In this document: positions 43,698-54,450 of the stretch, piece by piece | Layout of the letters: each line of letters opens with the position of its first letter | Numbering within the stretch: position 1 is the first letter of the stretch | Assembly (NCBI RefSeq): GCF_030463565.1 | Contig: NC_134675.1 | Span: forward strand, 14,901,862-14,965,861 | Direction: 5' to 3' | Origin: Pelecanus crispus | Lineage: Eukaryota; Chordata; Aves; Pelecaniformes; Pelecanidae | Length of the DNA stretch: 64,000 nt | Position numbers and translations under genes: made by a program | The notes under the pieces: model-generated | What the model was told of the DNA's origin: nothing | The model's database searches: none | What the model saw: the letters and a program-made list of their open reading frames with translations, nothing else

Positions 43698-45834
43698 GTA
43701 AGAGTGGCACTGTAGCAAAGCTGGAATTGGCTTTCTGCCTCCCCATCTATGATAAGTGGTGATATTTTCATTTGTAGCTGGAGGGATTTGCTGTTTTTCC
43801 CTGGACTACAGTTTTACCAAGGAAAAAACAGTCCAAACTGCAATAGTACTTTGTGGCAATGTCTGTTCTGTTAAATCAGAGAGTGATCAGAAGAGCGATC
43901 CCTGGCCCCATGGCCAACTGGTGCAGACTCGCTCAAGCCAGCATTGCATCAGGCTAGCTTCTTTCAAAGCAGACTGGCCACATGCATGGTAAAAAGCCTT
44001 TGGCCCTGGATCTCTTCAGAGCCCCTAAGTCACTATTTAGTGTATCTTTTTCACAGTGCATGAAATACTGTGAGTGGCGTTTCTGTAATGAGAAACAGAG
44101 CGTGTGCTTTGCCCAGGGTGTGGCATAAGCACAGGGATAAATGGTATCAAGCCTGCCTGTTTTAGAGGACTGCAGATGGAACCCTGCCTAGTGTGATCTT
44201 GCCCATTCTGCTTTTCAGGAGCAGCTGCAAACTTTCCCCAGAACCGCTTGCACATGTAATCTGGGAATAAGCTAGCTGGAACAGACCAAAATGGAGCGAA
44301 CAAGCAAGTTAATAGCTAAGCACTATTAGTGACCAGGGGCCTGCTGCTCTAGGTGGCTCCCTGGTCCTGGTATTAGGCACTGTACACAAATATAACACAA
44401 GGTTGACCATTTCTCTGAAAAACTTAGCTCGAGGCTTTTGCTAATTAATTGTTTGCCATTTGATTTTGGCAAATCTGTTCAACACCTAACAATATTCCCC
44501 AAACAGTTCTAATAAATGCTCTTCTGCCAGTTTTCTGCATTGTTTTGTAGACTTTCAGACTGTATGGTTGCTATTGCTCATGTTGTTGTCTTTGTCAGCA
44601 AAACCATCTTATTTGTCTGATGCTTGACTAACTGGTTTTTTTTCAGACTTGTGGTAGGTGTTTTCAGAATATCTGTATTAACAGTCCTGAAGCCTCTGGC
44701 ACTTTTGAACAGCCTCACAATCAGTCGTGCATGTCTGGATATGCAAAGTAAATTAATACCTGCTATCCATCAGAGAAAAGAGAACACAGCCTTTTTACTA
44801 GGTAAATTGCAATCAAATAAATAGAGAGGAAGGACCATCCTCTTCAAAAGCAGCTCATAGTCAGATCATCCTGCAGCAACAGGAAACTGTACCCTAAGGC
44901 AATTTCAAGGTAGATGGAGGTGCTGGAAGTGGTACTGCTGGCAACTGACATTGGTCTTTGTGACTGTGGAATTAGACACAAAATATGGAAGAAAAGAAAA
45001 ATGGAAGGATTTTTTTTTTCATGTTTTGAAAACTGAATAAATTCGAAGACTATCCTTACAACTTTTAGACTTTGTCAAATGTTAAGTTTAAAATTATTTA
45101 AAGTTAAATAATATATTAAGAATGAGAGAATGATTTTTTTTTAAATTTTGTGCAACTTGTCTATGTTGTGCAAATTATACTTTTCTAGTCATTTTTAATA
45201 AATAACTTGACTGGTATTACTAAAATTTTAAGCACAGCATGATAACTGAGGTTAAAGATGAGAATTATATTTGCCAGAGAGTTGAATTTAAGATAGTGTA
45301 AATGTGATTATTATAATTATATATTATAAAGATCTCCAATCTTTCTTTCTCCATTGGCACTGGTCAGGAGTTTAGCATTTGGACATATGTTTCTTGCATT
45401 AGTTTAGTTAGGAAATTGCATTTCTGTTTCAAAGAATTATGTCCAGTTACATAATTTCCATTCCCTCTGCATAAACCCTGATAATTCAAAACTGGAAACT
45501 GTATTTTTCAATGTATTGTGAAACTTTCAGAACAGTCAAATGAGGACAGTGAGAGCATCTAAGCCTCATACATATGGTTATATTTGCTGTTAGTGCTTTG
45601 CATAGCATGCTTTAATTTTGCTGTGTAATGCTTGCCAAGACTCTGAGACATAATGCAAACTGAATGGGCAATACAATGGGGAAGGAATTCAGGGTTGAGC
45701 AGTCCAAGGGGAATGTATTGGAAAATAAAACCAAAAAACCATGCACATAGATATTGCTCCTATGTCTAATCTGATATAATGATAGTTGTGGTTTTGCTTT
45801 TTCTTTATTTTTTTTTTTCTTCCTTTTTTTAAAG
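43698..45834 (+). other. ITGA2 intron
   Basis: About 2.1 kb, AT-rich in the second half, ending in a long pyrimidine tract and TTTAAAG. No gene or repeat recognised. Confidence 0.6.
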
Positions 45835-46038
45835 GGAATTTTGGATCAACAAGAACTCTTAGAAGGTCCACAGGGGTCAGAAAACGCTTGCTTTGGATCA
45901 GCGATCTCAATGCTTGCAGACACTGATTTGGATGGCTTTAATGATGTTGTAATAGGTGCACCACTGGAAAACCAAAACTCTGGAGCAATTTACATTTACA
46001 ATGAATTTCAAAAGACTATAATTGCCAAATATTCTCAG
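45835..46038 (+). pseudogene. ITGA2: ITGA2 exon, propeller with calcium-binding loop
   Basis: A 204-nt open exon (68 codons) reading GILDQQELLEGPQGSEN, FGSAISML, then DTDLDGFNDVVIGAPLENQN and IYIYN. DxDxDG is the FG-GAP calcium loop and is intact. Both splice sites are canonical. Confidence 0.96.
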
Positions 46039-46120
46039 GTAAATAACTTTGTTGCATGATGTTGTACTCAGTGCCTTTGGATCTGCTAGAGGAAAACAGA
46101 AGGATTTTCTATCTATTTAG

Positions 46121-47766
46121 TCGATGGACTGCAAGATGGGGACCAGGGGGGTAAAGCCCCTCCCACTGTAAGGGAAGATCAGGTTCGAGACCACCTGAAG
46201 AACCTCAATGTACACAAGTCTATGGGACCTGATGAGATGCATCCCAGAGTCCTGAGGGAATTGGCTGATGTAGTTGCCAAGCCATTCTCCATGATATTTG
46301 AAAAGTCATGGCAGTCCGGTGAAGTCCCTGCTGACTGGAAGAAGGGGAATGTTGTGCCCATTTTTAAAAAGGGAAGAAAGGAGGACCCTGGGAACTACCG
46401 ACCTGTCAGCCTCACCTCTGTGCCTGGGAAGATCATGGAGCAGATCCTCCTAGAAGCTATGCTCAAGCACATGGAGGACAGGGAGGTGATTCGAGACAGC
46501 CAGCATGGATTCACCAAGGGCAAGTCCTGCCTGACGAACCTAGTGGCTTTCTATGAAGGAGTGACTGCATCAGTGGACAAGGGAAAAGCAATGGATGTCA
46601 TCTACTTGGATTTCTGTAAAGCCTTCGACACAGTCCCCCACAACATCCTTCTCTCTAAATTGGAGAGATATGGGTTTGATGGGTGGACTGTTCGGTGGAT
46701 AAGGAATTGGCTGGATGGTCGCATCCAGAGGGTCGTGGTCAATGGCTCGATGTCCACATGGAGACCGGTGACAAGTGGGGTCCCTCAGGGGTCCGTACTG
46801 GGACCAGTGCTGTTTAACATCTTCATCAATGGCATAGACAGTGGGATCGAGTGCACCCTCAGCAAGTTTGCAGATGACACCAAGCTGAGCGGTGCGGTTG
46901 ACACGCCAGAAGGATGAGATGTCATCCAAAGGCACCTGGACAAGCTGGAGAGGTGGGGCCTGTGTGAACCTCATGAGGTTCAACAAGGCCAAGTGCAAGG
47001 TCCTCCACCTGGGACGGGGCAACCCCCGATATCAATACAGGCTGGGGGATGAAGAGATTGAGAGCAGCCCTGCGGAGAAGGACTTGGGGGTACTGGTGGA
47101 TGAAAAGCTGGACATGAGCCAACAATGTGCGCTTGCAGCCCAGAAGGCCAACCGTATCCTGGGCTGCATGAAAAGAAGCGTGGCCAGCAGGCCAAGGGAG
47201 GTGATTCTGCCCCTCTACTGTGCTCTGGTGAGACCTCACCTGGAGTACTGCGTCCAGCTCTGGAGCCCTCAGCACAAGAAGGACATGGACCTGTTGGAGC
47301 AGGTCCAGAGGAGGGCCACCAAAATGATCCGAGGGCTGGAGCACCTCTCCTATGAGGCCAGGCTGAGAGAGTTGGGGTTGTTCAGCCTGGAGAAGAGAAG
47401 GCTGTGGGGAGATCTTGTTGTGGCCTTTCAGTACTTAAAGGGGGCCTATAGGAAGGATGGGGACAATCTTTTTAGCAAGGCCTGTTGTGACAGGACAAGG
47501 AATAATGGATTTAAACTAGAGAAGGATAGATTTAGACTGGATATAAGGAAGAAATTTTTTGCAATGAGGGTGGTGAAGCACTGGAATAGGTTGCCCAGAG
47601 AGGTAGTGGAGGCCCCATCCCTGGCAACATTCAAGGTCAGGTTGGATGGGGCTTTGAACAACCTGATCTAGTTAAAGCTGTCCCTGCTCACTGCAGGGGG
47701 CTTGGGCTAGATGATCTCTAAAGGTCCCTTCCAACCCAAAGCATTCTATGATTCTATGATTCTATT
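46121..47766 (+). mobile_element. CR1-5: 5'-truncated CR1, same type as CR1-2
   Basis: Starts at a [14 protein letters not shown] point just before the RT and ends ATTCTATGATTCTATT. RT motifs [11 protein letters not shown] and FADDTKL are intact. It has the same TGA (46915-46917) and the same 1-nt shift (near 46955) as CR1-2, although its 5' truncation point differs. Confidence 0.92.
46222..47671 (+). pseudogene. CR1-5 ORF2 (RT) remnant
   Basis: Frame open from about 46222 to the TGA at 46915-46917, then again in the shifted frame to 47671, with [17 protein letters not shown] and [14 protein letters not shown]. Differences from CR1-2 include LYCALVRP against LYSMLVRP and HGFTKGKS against HRYSKGKS. 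Confidence 0.88.
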
Positions 47767-48477
47767 GGCTACTATTTAATCTTCTTAAAGGAGTAATGTT
47801 ATTCTCATGGCTTATTTCAGGTTTTGTGCCTCTCCTTACTTCAGCTGTCAGCATCCTCTGGATGATGTTGTGGTGCTTATAGCTGAAGTGTACAGAGGAA
47901 AAGGACTTGGAGGATGCTCTGTCTGAGCCTCTTATAATTTTTGGTGCCTGTATATGAAGTCAGCTGATTTCCTATACATTTTTTGATACCCATTATTCAG
48001 GTTTTTAGGGCTGATATACAACAATGAAGACTGGATAAATCCCAGCTCTGTAAATTATAAATATGTAGTATTAAAGGAAAATACTTTCAAGGGTCTTTGT
48101 GTATCCCATATGCTAATATAATGGTAATTTTATTGTCACTTTCCACACAGACTTTCTGGTTTCAGAAAGTATTTGTTAGAAGTCCTGTTAAACTTCCTAT
48201 TCTTTGAGTTGCTCAATGTGAGATGGAAAAAGTTTCCAGTAAGTACTAGCTGGCATACAGCAGTCAGTTAATTGATCTACTCCCAAGACAGAAAAATCTA
48301 GTCCATTGTCTGCTCCAACAGGGGAGGAAAAAGTGCTTAAAAGCATCTGAGAAAACATCCACAAAAGCATTTTTTTTAACAATGCATTGTGAATATCAGT
48401 GAAAATCCATTGCTTAGGCTGCTATCTACAGACTTAAGCACCCTTGTAGCAAACAGTAATCAAACTCTCCTTCCCAG
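47767..48477 (+). other. ITGA2 intron
   Basis: About 710 nt, AT-rich, nothing recognised. Ends in TTCCCAG. Confidence 0.55.
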
Positions 48478-48617
48478 AAAATTTTAGGATCAGATTCTGC
48501 TTTTGGACAACAGCTCCAATTCTTTGGAAAATCAGTAGATGGCCATAGAGACTTAGATGATGATGATGATATTACTGGCATATGAGTTGGTGCTGATGGA
48601 AATGTGGTTCTGCTATG
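48478..48617 (+). pseudogene. ITGA2: ITGA2 exon, last propeller blade, with in-frame stop
   Basis: Reads KILGSDSAFGQQLQFFGKSV, then DGHRDLDDDDDITGI, a TGA at 48583-48585, and VGADGNVVLL. The calcium loop has become a run of Asp encoded by (GAT)n, which suggests local slippage. The donor is GTTGGT, weaker than its neighbours. Phase 2 (TG) fits the next exon. Confidence 0.92.
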
Positions 48618-50070
48618 GTTGGTAAACTCTTTTAGAAAAGAAGCACTTAATGATTCAGATGCAAGTTGAGCATTTAGTTTATTAAAGAGCAAAGCAAACA
48701 AACAAAAAAGCTCTTTCATTCTATGTGTTCAGAGCCTTCATCGCTGCTATCGTAGCTAGCTGAAAAACAGCATTAGACTAAACCTCTTTTAAGTATGTAT
48801 CATCAAACCATCGAAAGCCAAGCCAGCCGGGGGGCAGAGCCAGGGTGCGGGGGACAGGGGGGGGTGGTGGTGGAGGCTGCTGGGAGGGATCCAGGCAGGG
48901 ATGGGGAGGGCCAGGAGATACCCCTGCCCACCACCACTGTGCAGGTGGTCCAGAGGGAAGGGGCAGCAGCAGGGAGTGAGGCTTGCTTGAGAGTAACAGT
49001 AGGTTGTACTCCAATCGTGGCAGTATACTTTTGATAGCTGAGCCTGAGACAGATGAAACCACTTCCCACATAGCCTGCATGACCTTTACTAGCTGGTAGG
49101 CTGATCTGGGCGAGAGACTTGTCCTGCAGAGTAAGGACAGAGAGCAGTGAAAGAGAGTTAGCACCTATTTCTGGCAAGAAACCCATCTTTTCTGGCATGT
49201 GGCCTTTGCCAGAGCAATCTGAGTGCTTTCAAAAAACAAAGAAGAAACGCTTCACAAGAACCCAAATCTTGTGCCTCCCTTAGTACTATGTATTTTCCAC
49301 TATTTCCTTGAGGAGCTAAATTAAAAAGCAGCTTGCTTTCCTATCTGTCGCCTGTCTTCTCACCTGAGGCTCCTCACTGTAACAAGAAAAACATCACTGA
49401 ATTGCTACTTATTTCATAATAAAACAAGATTATTAAAAGTGAATGGTCAGTTTGGACCTTTGACCCACAATAGAACTGCTGCTGGTGCTGATGGGAGTTA
49501 CGTTAAAGAAAATTATGCTCCTTGGAGTACCAGCATTTATTTAGATTTGATTAATGAAGATGCTCATTTTTCTTTCACTCCGTCATTTGGTCTGATTAAT
49601 GAGTTTCACTTTTTATTAAAGTGTTTGTTTTTACATGCAGGGTTCCTTTAAAACTGTTATTCAAAATCTTGATTAATTACATGAAAGTTGTTTTTCTGAA
49701 AAATAAGAGTATTAATTAAAAAGAATTACCCTTCTTCACCTTCCCAGAGGAGCTCAGTAACTTCCCTAAAGGAGCAGAAGCAGCTTACTTACTGGGAAAA
49801 CAGGACAAGGGCTTCATTCTCTGTTATCTTAAGGGAAGGATTAGAGCATTAATTTGACATGATAAATTATGTATTGTCATTACTGAAAGTTACTGTATCA
49901 ACAAATTCAGTTACATGCAAAGAAAAATAATTTTACCAACGCCATAAAAAATGTTTGCATTGGGGAGCAATAAAAATCAATGTTACATTTACAGATAGTA
50001 ATAGAAAACAGCTTCTAAGTTACCCAATGCTCTTGAAAATCACACGTAACCTTTTAAAAATATTTTTCAG
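48618..50070 (+). other. ITGA2 intron with a G-rich tract
   Basis: About 1.45 kb. AT-rich except for 48827-48960. No gene recognised; short frames over the G-rich tract have no domain. Confidence 0.55.
48827..48960 (+). repeat. G-rich low-complexity tract
   Basis: Many runs of three or more G, including GGGGGGGG near 48857-48864, on the plus strand. It could form G-quadruplex structures; this is inference from composition. Confidence 0.6.
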
Positions 50071-50208
50071 GTCACAAAACATTGCAAATGTGTCCATAAT
50101 TGCCTCATTTAAACCTGAGAAAATCAGTCTGCTGAACAAGAACACAGAAATAACTGTCAAAATGTTTTCAGGCTACATGTAGACCTGCTAAGATAAATAA
50201 TCAAGTGG
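50071..50208 (+). pseudogene. ITGA2: ITGA2 exon, start of the thigh domain, frameshifted
   Basis: Reads SQNIANVSIIASFKPEKISL, then LNKNTEITVKM. A 2-nt loss near 50160 shifts the frame; the shifted frame reads CFQATCRPAKINNQV, which matches the family. The original frame hits TAG at 50180-50182. Acceptor TTTTTCAG and donor GTAAGA are intact. Confidence 0.92.
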
Positions 50209-50865
50209 GTAAGAGTATTTTAATGGCTTGTTTTATATTAGTTTCTTCAAAAGTCTATTATTCAAATGAGTACTGGAAATTCTAAAGAAATATTGGATTG
50301 GATGTCAAGAAAGGCAATATCGGTATAAAACTTAAGTGCTTGAGAAAGTGGTTTTAAGACCTACTTTCATCACTGGCTCCATAATCTTTGAAAAGTGAGG
50401 AATTAACAATATAAAGGAGAGCTGTATCCTCACTGTTCAACAAATCCCAGAAATGTCATTAGTGAGAAGCTGATTTTTTTCAACCTTTGCTCACCAAGTT
50501 CTGTTGTTTTCCTTCAGCTGATATCGCTCAGATATGGCAAGAGACTTTAGGAAGGGTAACTGGGTATCTCTGGAGGATGCTACTCGTCGAGACAGAGGCT
50601 TTGTGAGCTGCTGGTTTCAACAGCAGACTGGAGACTTTTCTCCAGAAAAAAACATCTATAGGCTCAGTGCAGATGTCAGTGGGGAAAAGCTCTTCATTTC
50701 AGAGGACAGGAGGGCACCAAATATTTCTGAGACCAGCACTGGCCTGTCATGAAGCTATTTAAGTGTACATGTCATGGATAACACCAGTTAGATGACTTCA
50801 GTGCTATGTATTGTGCCTTTAGGAACTCACGTTAGCTATAAAATAACAGTGAACTTACACAGTGT
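50209..50865 (+). other. ITGA2 intron
   Basis: About 660 nt, nothing recognised. Confidence 0.5.
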
Positions 50866-51110
50866 TGTATTGGGTTTGTGTGGCAAGGTTTTGGTAGCGG
50901 GGTGCTACAGGGGTGGCTTCTGTGAGAAGCTGCTAGAAGCTTCCCATATGTCCGATAGAGCCAATGCCAGCCGGCTCCAAGACAGACCCACCGCTGGCCA
51001 AGGCCGAGACAATCAGAGACGGTGGTAGCGCCTCTGTGATAACATATTTAAGAAGGGGGAAAACAACCTGCGCAACTACATCCGGAGAGAGGAGTGAAGA
51101 AGAGAAGACA
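50866..51110 (+). mobile_element. LTR fragment of another avian ERV family
   Basis: Starts TGTATTGGGTTTGTGTGGCA and continues with GGGGTGGCTTCTGTGAGAAG and a TATTTAAGAAGGGG promoter-like end. The pattern is one I associate with common avian ERVL-type LTRs. CpG-rich compared with the intron. It is cut short after the TATA part, with no matching second end. Confidence 0.6.
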
Positions 51111-51512
51111 GACATTATTATGTGATTTAAGAGAAAATGCAGGTTCTTTATAGTGTCCTCGGAGTTCAGGGATATGGTTGCAAGGCCCCTTTATCTAACT
51201 TAATCCTGGCCCTGCTGACTGGCTTCTTGCCTGAGCTGCAGGCTCAGACATCTGCAGTGGAGACTGGATTGATTGCCATTTAATATACTCTCTGTGGATG
51301 AGAACTTACGTCAGGATTTAATCCTATTTAACTGCTTTGGAAAACATGAGAAAATTTTATCATTTTGAGACTGCTCTGTGTTTAGCAAGCTACAAAAAAA
51401 GTAAAATATTTAGTGTGGTTTGGAAAGCCTTATCATTCTGTAATGTTGAGCACAGTAATGAGATCATGGGCAGTCAGACTCAGCAAAAAATGTACTGTTA
51501 CTCTTCTTGTAG
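51111..51512 (+). other. ITGA2 intron
   Basis: About 400 nt, nothing recognised. Ends in CTTCTTGTAG. Confidence 0.5.
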
Positions 51513-51662
51513 CTATAAAGTACAATGCAACACTGGGCAGATCTCCAATCCTCTAGAGTGACTTCTAGAGGATTGTTCAAAGAAAATAATGAAAGGTACA
51601 TGCAGAGGGATCTTGTGGTATGTCATGCGGAGAGTTGTATTCATGATGTCTTCAGTGTACAG
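51513..51662 (+). pseudogene. ITGA2: ITGA2 exon, thigh domain, frameshifted
   Basis: Begins AIKYNATL, in phase with the previous exon. About 2 nt are missing near 51547. The rest reads SSRVTSRGLFKENNERYMQR, DLVV and HAESC, a strong match. The donor is GTAAGT. Confidence 0.92.
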
Positions 51663-51742
51663 GTAAGTGCAATTGCAAGCAGCCTTATGTGACAAAAACA
51701 ATCAGAGGAAGACAATGAATTTTACATCTATAAGATGAATTT

Positions 51743-51803
51743 CATGCATGGTGTAATCAATGATTTACATTTTTCAAATCCCCCACAACTGGAAAATACT
51801 GAG
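51743..51803 (+). pseudogene. ITGA2: Possible remnant of the next ITGA2 thigh exon
   Basis: After CTATAAG the frame reads GVINDLHF and then NPPQLENTE, which resembles the family stretch VVNSLDL ... ENPGTSPALE with a short internal loss. It stops exactly at the truncated edge of ERV-C at 51804. The match is short and could be chance. Confidence 0.35.
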
Positions 51804-51998
51804 TGCATCACTTGCTTTCTATATTATTATTATTAATACTACTACTATTTTACTTTATTTCAATTATTAAACTGTCTTTATATCAACCCACAAGTTTTCT
51901 CACTTTTACCCTTCCGATTCTCTCCCCCATCCCACCGTGGGGGGAGTTGAGCGAGTGGCTGTGTGGTGCTTAGTTGCTGGCTAGGGTTAAACCACGAC
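51804..51998 (+). repeat. ERV-C 5' LTR remnant
   Basis: Starts within R (TGCATCACTTGC), has the ATTAAAC signal and ends CCACGACA. U3 and the promoter are gone, so no target duplication can be tested. Confidence 0.85.
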
Positions 51999-52006
51999 AG
52001 TCCTTT

Positions 52007-52024
52007 CTGGCACCCAATGTGGGA
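52007..52024 (+). promoter_or_regulatory. ERV-C primer binding site, tRNA-Lys type, mutated
   Basis: TGGCACCCAATGTGGGAC lies 8 nt after the LTR. It has three changes from the ERV-A site, two of them C-to-T or G-to-A at CpG. Confidence 0.8.
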
Positions 52025-52083
52025 CACAAAGGGTTTGAGATAATAACAGATTAACAAGTGTGTATTAAGGAATTTACATCTGT

Positions 52084-54014
52084 TAACAGTTGCCAGTCAA
52101 AATATTGATTCATCTGTTCTCAATCTTAGTTCATCTGATCTACGCCATGCTCCTTTTTTTGCTGTACATGGTAAAGACTGGTGTTGGTTTTTGCAGTTTG
52201 CTGTGCTCTGCAGTGATTAGTGATGTTTTGCCTGGGAGATTTGTTATTAAAACACTGGCCTTGAGCACTATTTGGTATCTGGGGTTTGTACTGAAGCCAT
52301 TACTGTACTTCAGGTACCACCTTATGGAGAGGATTAGCAATTATACCTCTTCCTCTGAGAGGTTTTTGTGGAGGAAATACAGAACAGTACCTTTGCTACC
52401 TTCTTCTATGATGTTTCCTCCTTCATTACAATAACTTTTCAGTATCTTGAACATCCTTGGGCGGTTAAGATACTTCTATTGCTATTTCTTGGGAATACTG
52501 TTTCGGTTTTGTTTCAGTTTTGTCTAAGGTTAATAAACAATTTAAGAATATCATCCAGAGATCTGCCCCAAGGCTGGAGAGTTATGAGTGGCAGGGTGCG
52601 TGGGATAGCATGGGCAAGTACCTAGGGCAGTGGGCACCTCCAGTGTTTTGTAACTTCACCCCTGAACAAGTGCAGAATCCTGAAGAATTAGTAAAGTATT
52701 TGGAAAAACTATGTTGTCACCCTGGCAACTCCAGAGAGACACAACTCATTGCAACATGCTGGGGACTGGCCCATGCTTATAGAGCCCTGTTCAACACTAT
52801 TCAGTACACTCAAGGGAAAGAGAAGGTGTCTGGATCTGACGACAAAGCAACAGGCACTGGGGCTACTCCAACCCCAGCGACAGGCAATGCGGCTACTCCA
52901 GGGAACCAACCCATGCCGGTATCAGTCACCCCTATACATGAGAAGAAATCTTGGAAGCGAAAGTCAGCTCGTTTAGAAAGAGATGATGAAAATACAGGGC
53001 TATCACAAGGAGAGGAGGAGGAAGAACTTGTAAACGAGACGGAAACCACTGGAACCTTAACTTTGAGTGAGCTGCAAGATATGTAAAAAGATTTCAGTCG
53101 TCATCCAGGCAAGCACATAATCACCTGGCTGCTCCAATGCTGGGATAACGGGGCCAGTAGCCTGGATTTAGAGGGTAAGGAAGCCAAACAGCTGGGATCC
53201 TTTTCTAGGGAAGGGGGCATTGACAAAGTGATTGGAAAAGGAGCACAAGCCCTTAGCCTCTGGAGGCAAATACAGTCAGGTATAAAGGAAAGAAATCCCT
53301 TCGAGGAAGATGTTATATATCGCCCGGTCAAATGGACCACCACAGAAAGAGGTATCCAGTACCTGAGGGAATTAGGCGTGCTGGAGGTGATTTATAGTGA
53401 CCTGAATGATGAGCAGTTACCCAAAGATCCCGATGAAGTCAGGTGCACACGACCCATGTGGAGGAAGGTGGTACAGAATGCAACAGCATTGTATGCCAAC
53501 TCGTTGGCAATACTGGCCTGGAAAGATGAAGAGGCACCAACGGTGGATGAAGCGGCTAGCTGACTCCGTGAATACGAAGAAAGTATCTCTTCCTCCCTTC
53601 TCTTGGCTGTAGAGAAACTGTCCCGGGAGGTCGAGCAACTCAGAGACAATAGGTCCTACTTTCCACCTATATGGACCTATATCTCAGCCATTAGGAGTCA
53701 GTGTTCTTATGCTCAAGAGAAAGGATATAGAGGGTACACATCAAGGGCCACCCTGTGGTTTTACCTGCATGACCATAGCAGAGGACATGAGGAAGTGGGA
53801 TGGAAAATCTACCTTGACCATAGAGGCATGGGTACGTGAGTTGCAAGGAAAAATAATCACAAAAGAGGGTTCTCCCACAAAAACTGCTGCTCCAGTTTCC
53901 AGTGGGCAGTTCCCCAGACAGAGTACAAGGGCTGATCTTACCCCTGATCTCAGTAAAGGGACTTCTGATTCATATTTACAAGAAGTGAGTAACGAATACT
54001 ATGACGAGGACTAG
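52084..54014 (+). pseudogene. gag: ERV-C gag, broken
   Basis: The N-terminus again has hydrophobic stretches (LFLLYMV, LSTIWYLGFVLKPLLYF), then frame changes near 52360 and 52520. The middle part (52520-53086) is continuous through the short repeat linker into ERRDD/EEEEELVNE-like acidic sequence, which shows the frame that ERV-A has lost. A TAA interrupts at 53084-53086 and further breaks follow. It ends in TAG at 54012-54014, as in ERV-A. Confidence 0.85.
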
Positions 54015-54017
54015 AGG

Positions 54018-54450
54018 GGCCCTGCCTCCAGCCAGGTGGAGGAAAGGGACAACCGGGTTTACTGGACTGTGTGGATTCGATGGCCTGGAACGTCAGACCC
54101 ACAGGAGTAGAAGGCCCTAGTGGACACCGGTACACAATGTACCCTAATGCCATCAAACTATAGAGGGGCAGAACCCATTTGTATTTCTGGAGTGACAGGG
54201 GGATCCCAACAGCTAACTGTACTGGAGGCCGAAGTGAGCCTAACCGGGAATGAGTGGCAGAAGCACCCAGTTTTGTGACTGGCCCAGATGCTCCGTGCAT
54301 CCTTGGCATAGACTACCTCAGGAGAGGGTATTTCAAGGACCCAAAAGGGTACCGGTGGGCTTTTGGTATAGCTGCCTTGGAGACGGAGGAAATTAAACAG
54401 CTGTCCACCTTGCCCGGTCTCTCAGAGGACTCTTCTATTGTGGGGTTGCA
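54018..54450 (+). pseudogene. pro: ERV-C protease region, broken
   Basis: Follows the gag TAG in the same frame without an ATG. There is a TAG at 54108-54110, then a VDTG-type protease core (the Asp codon is GAC near 54123) and a shift near 54270. The frame after it (GIDYLRRGYFKDPKGY) runs to the deletion point at about 54449. Confidence 0.8.

Noticed and set aside
50534..50752. Possible exon at 50534-50752
   Set aside because: It had a weak resemblance to the thigh region, but the true match is at 51513-51662, and the frame here has no family motif.
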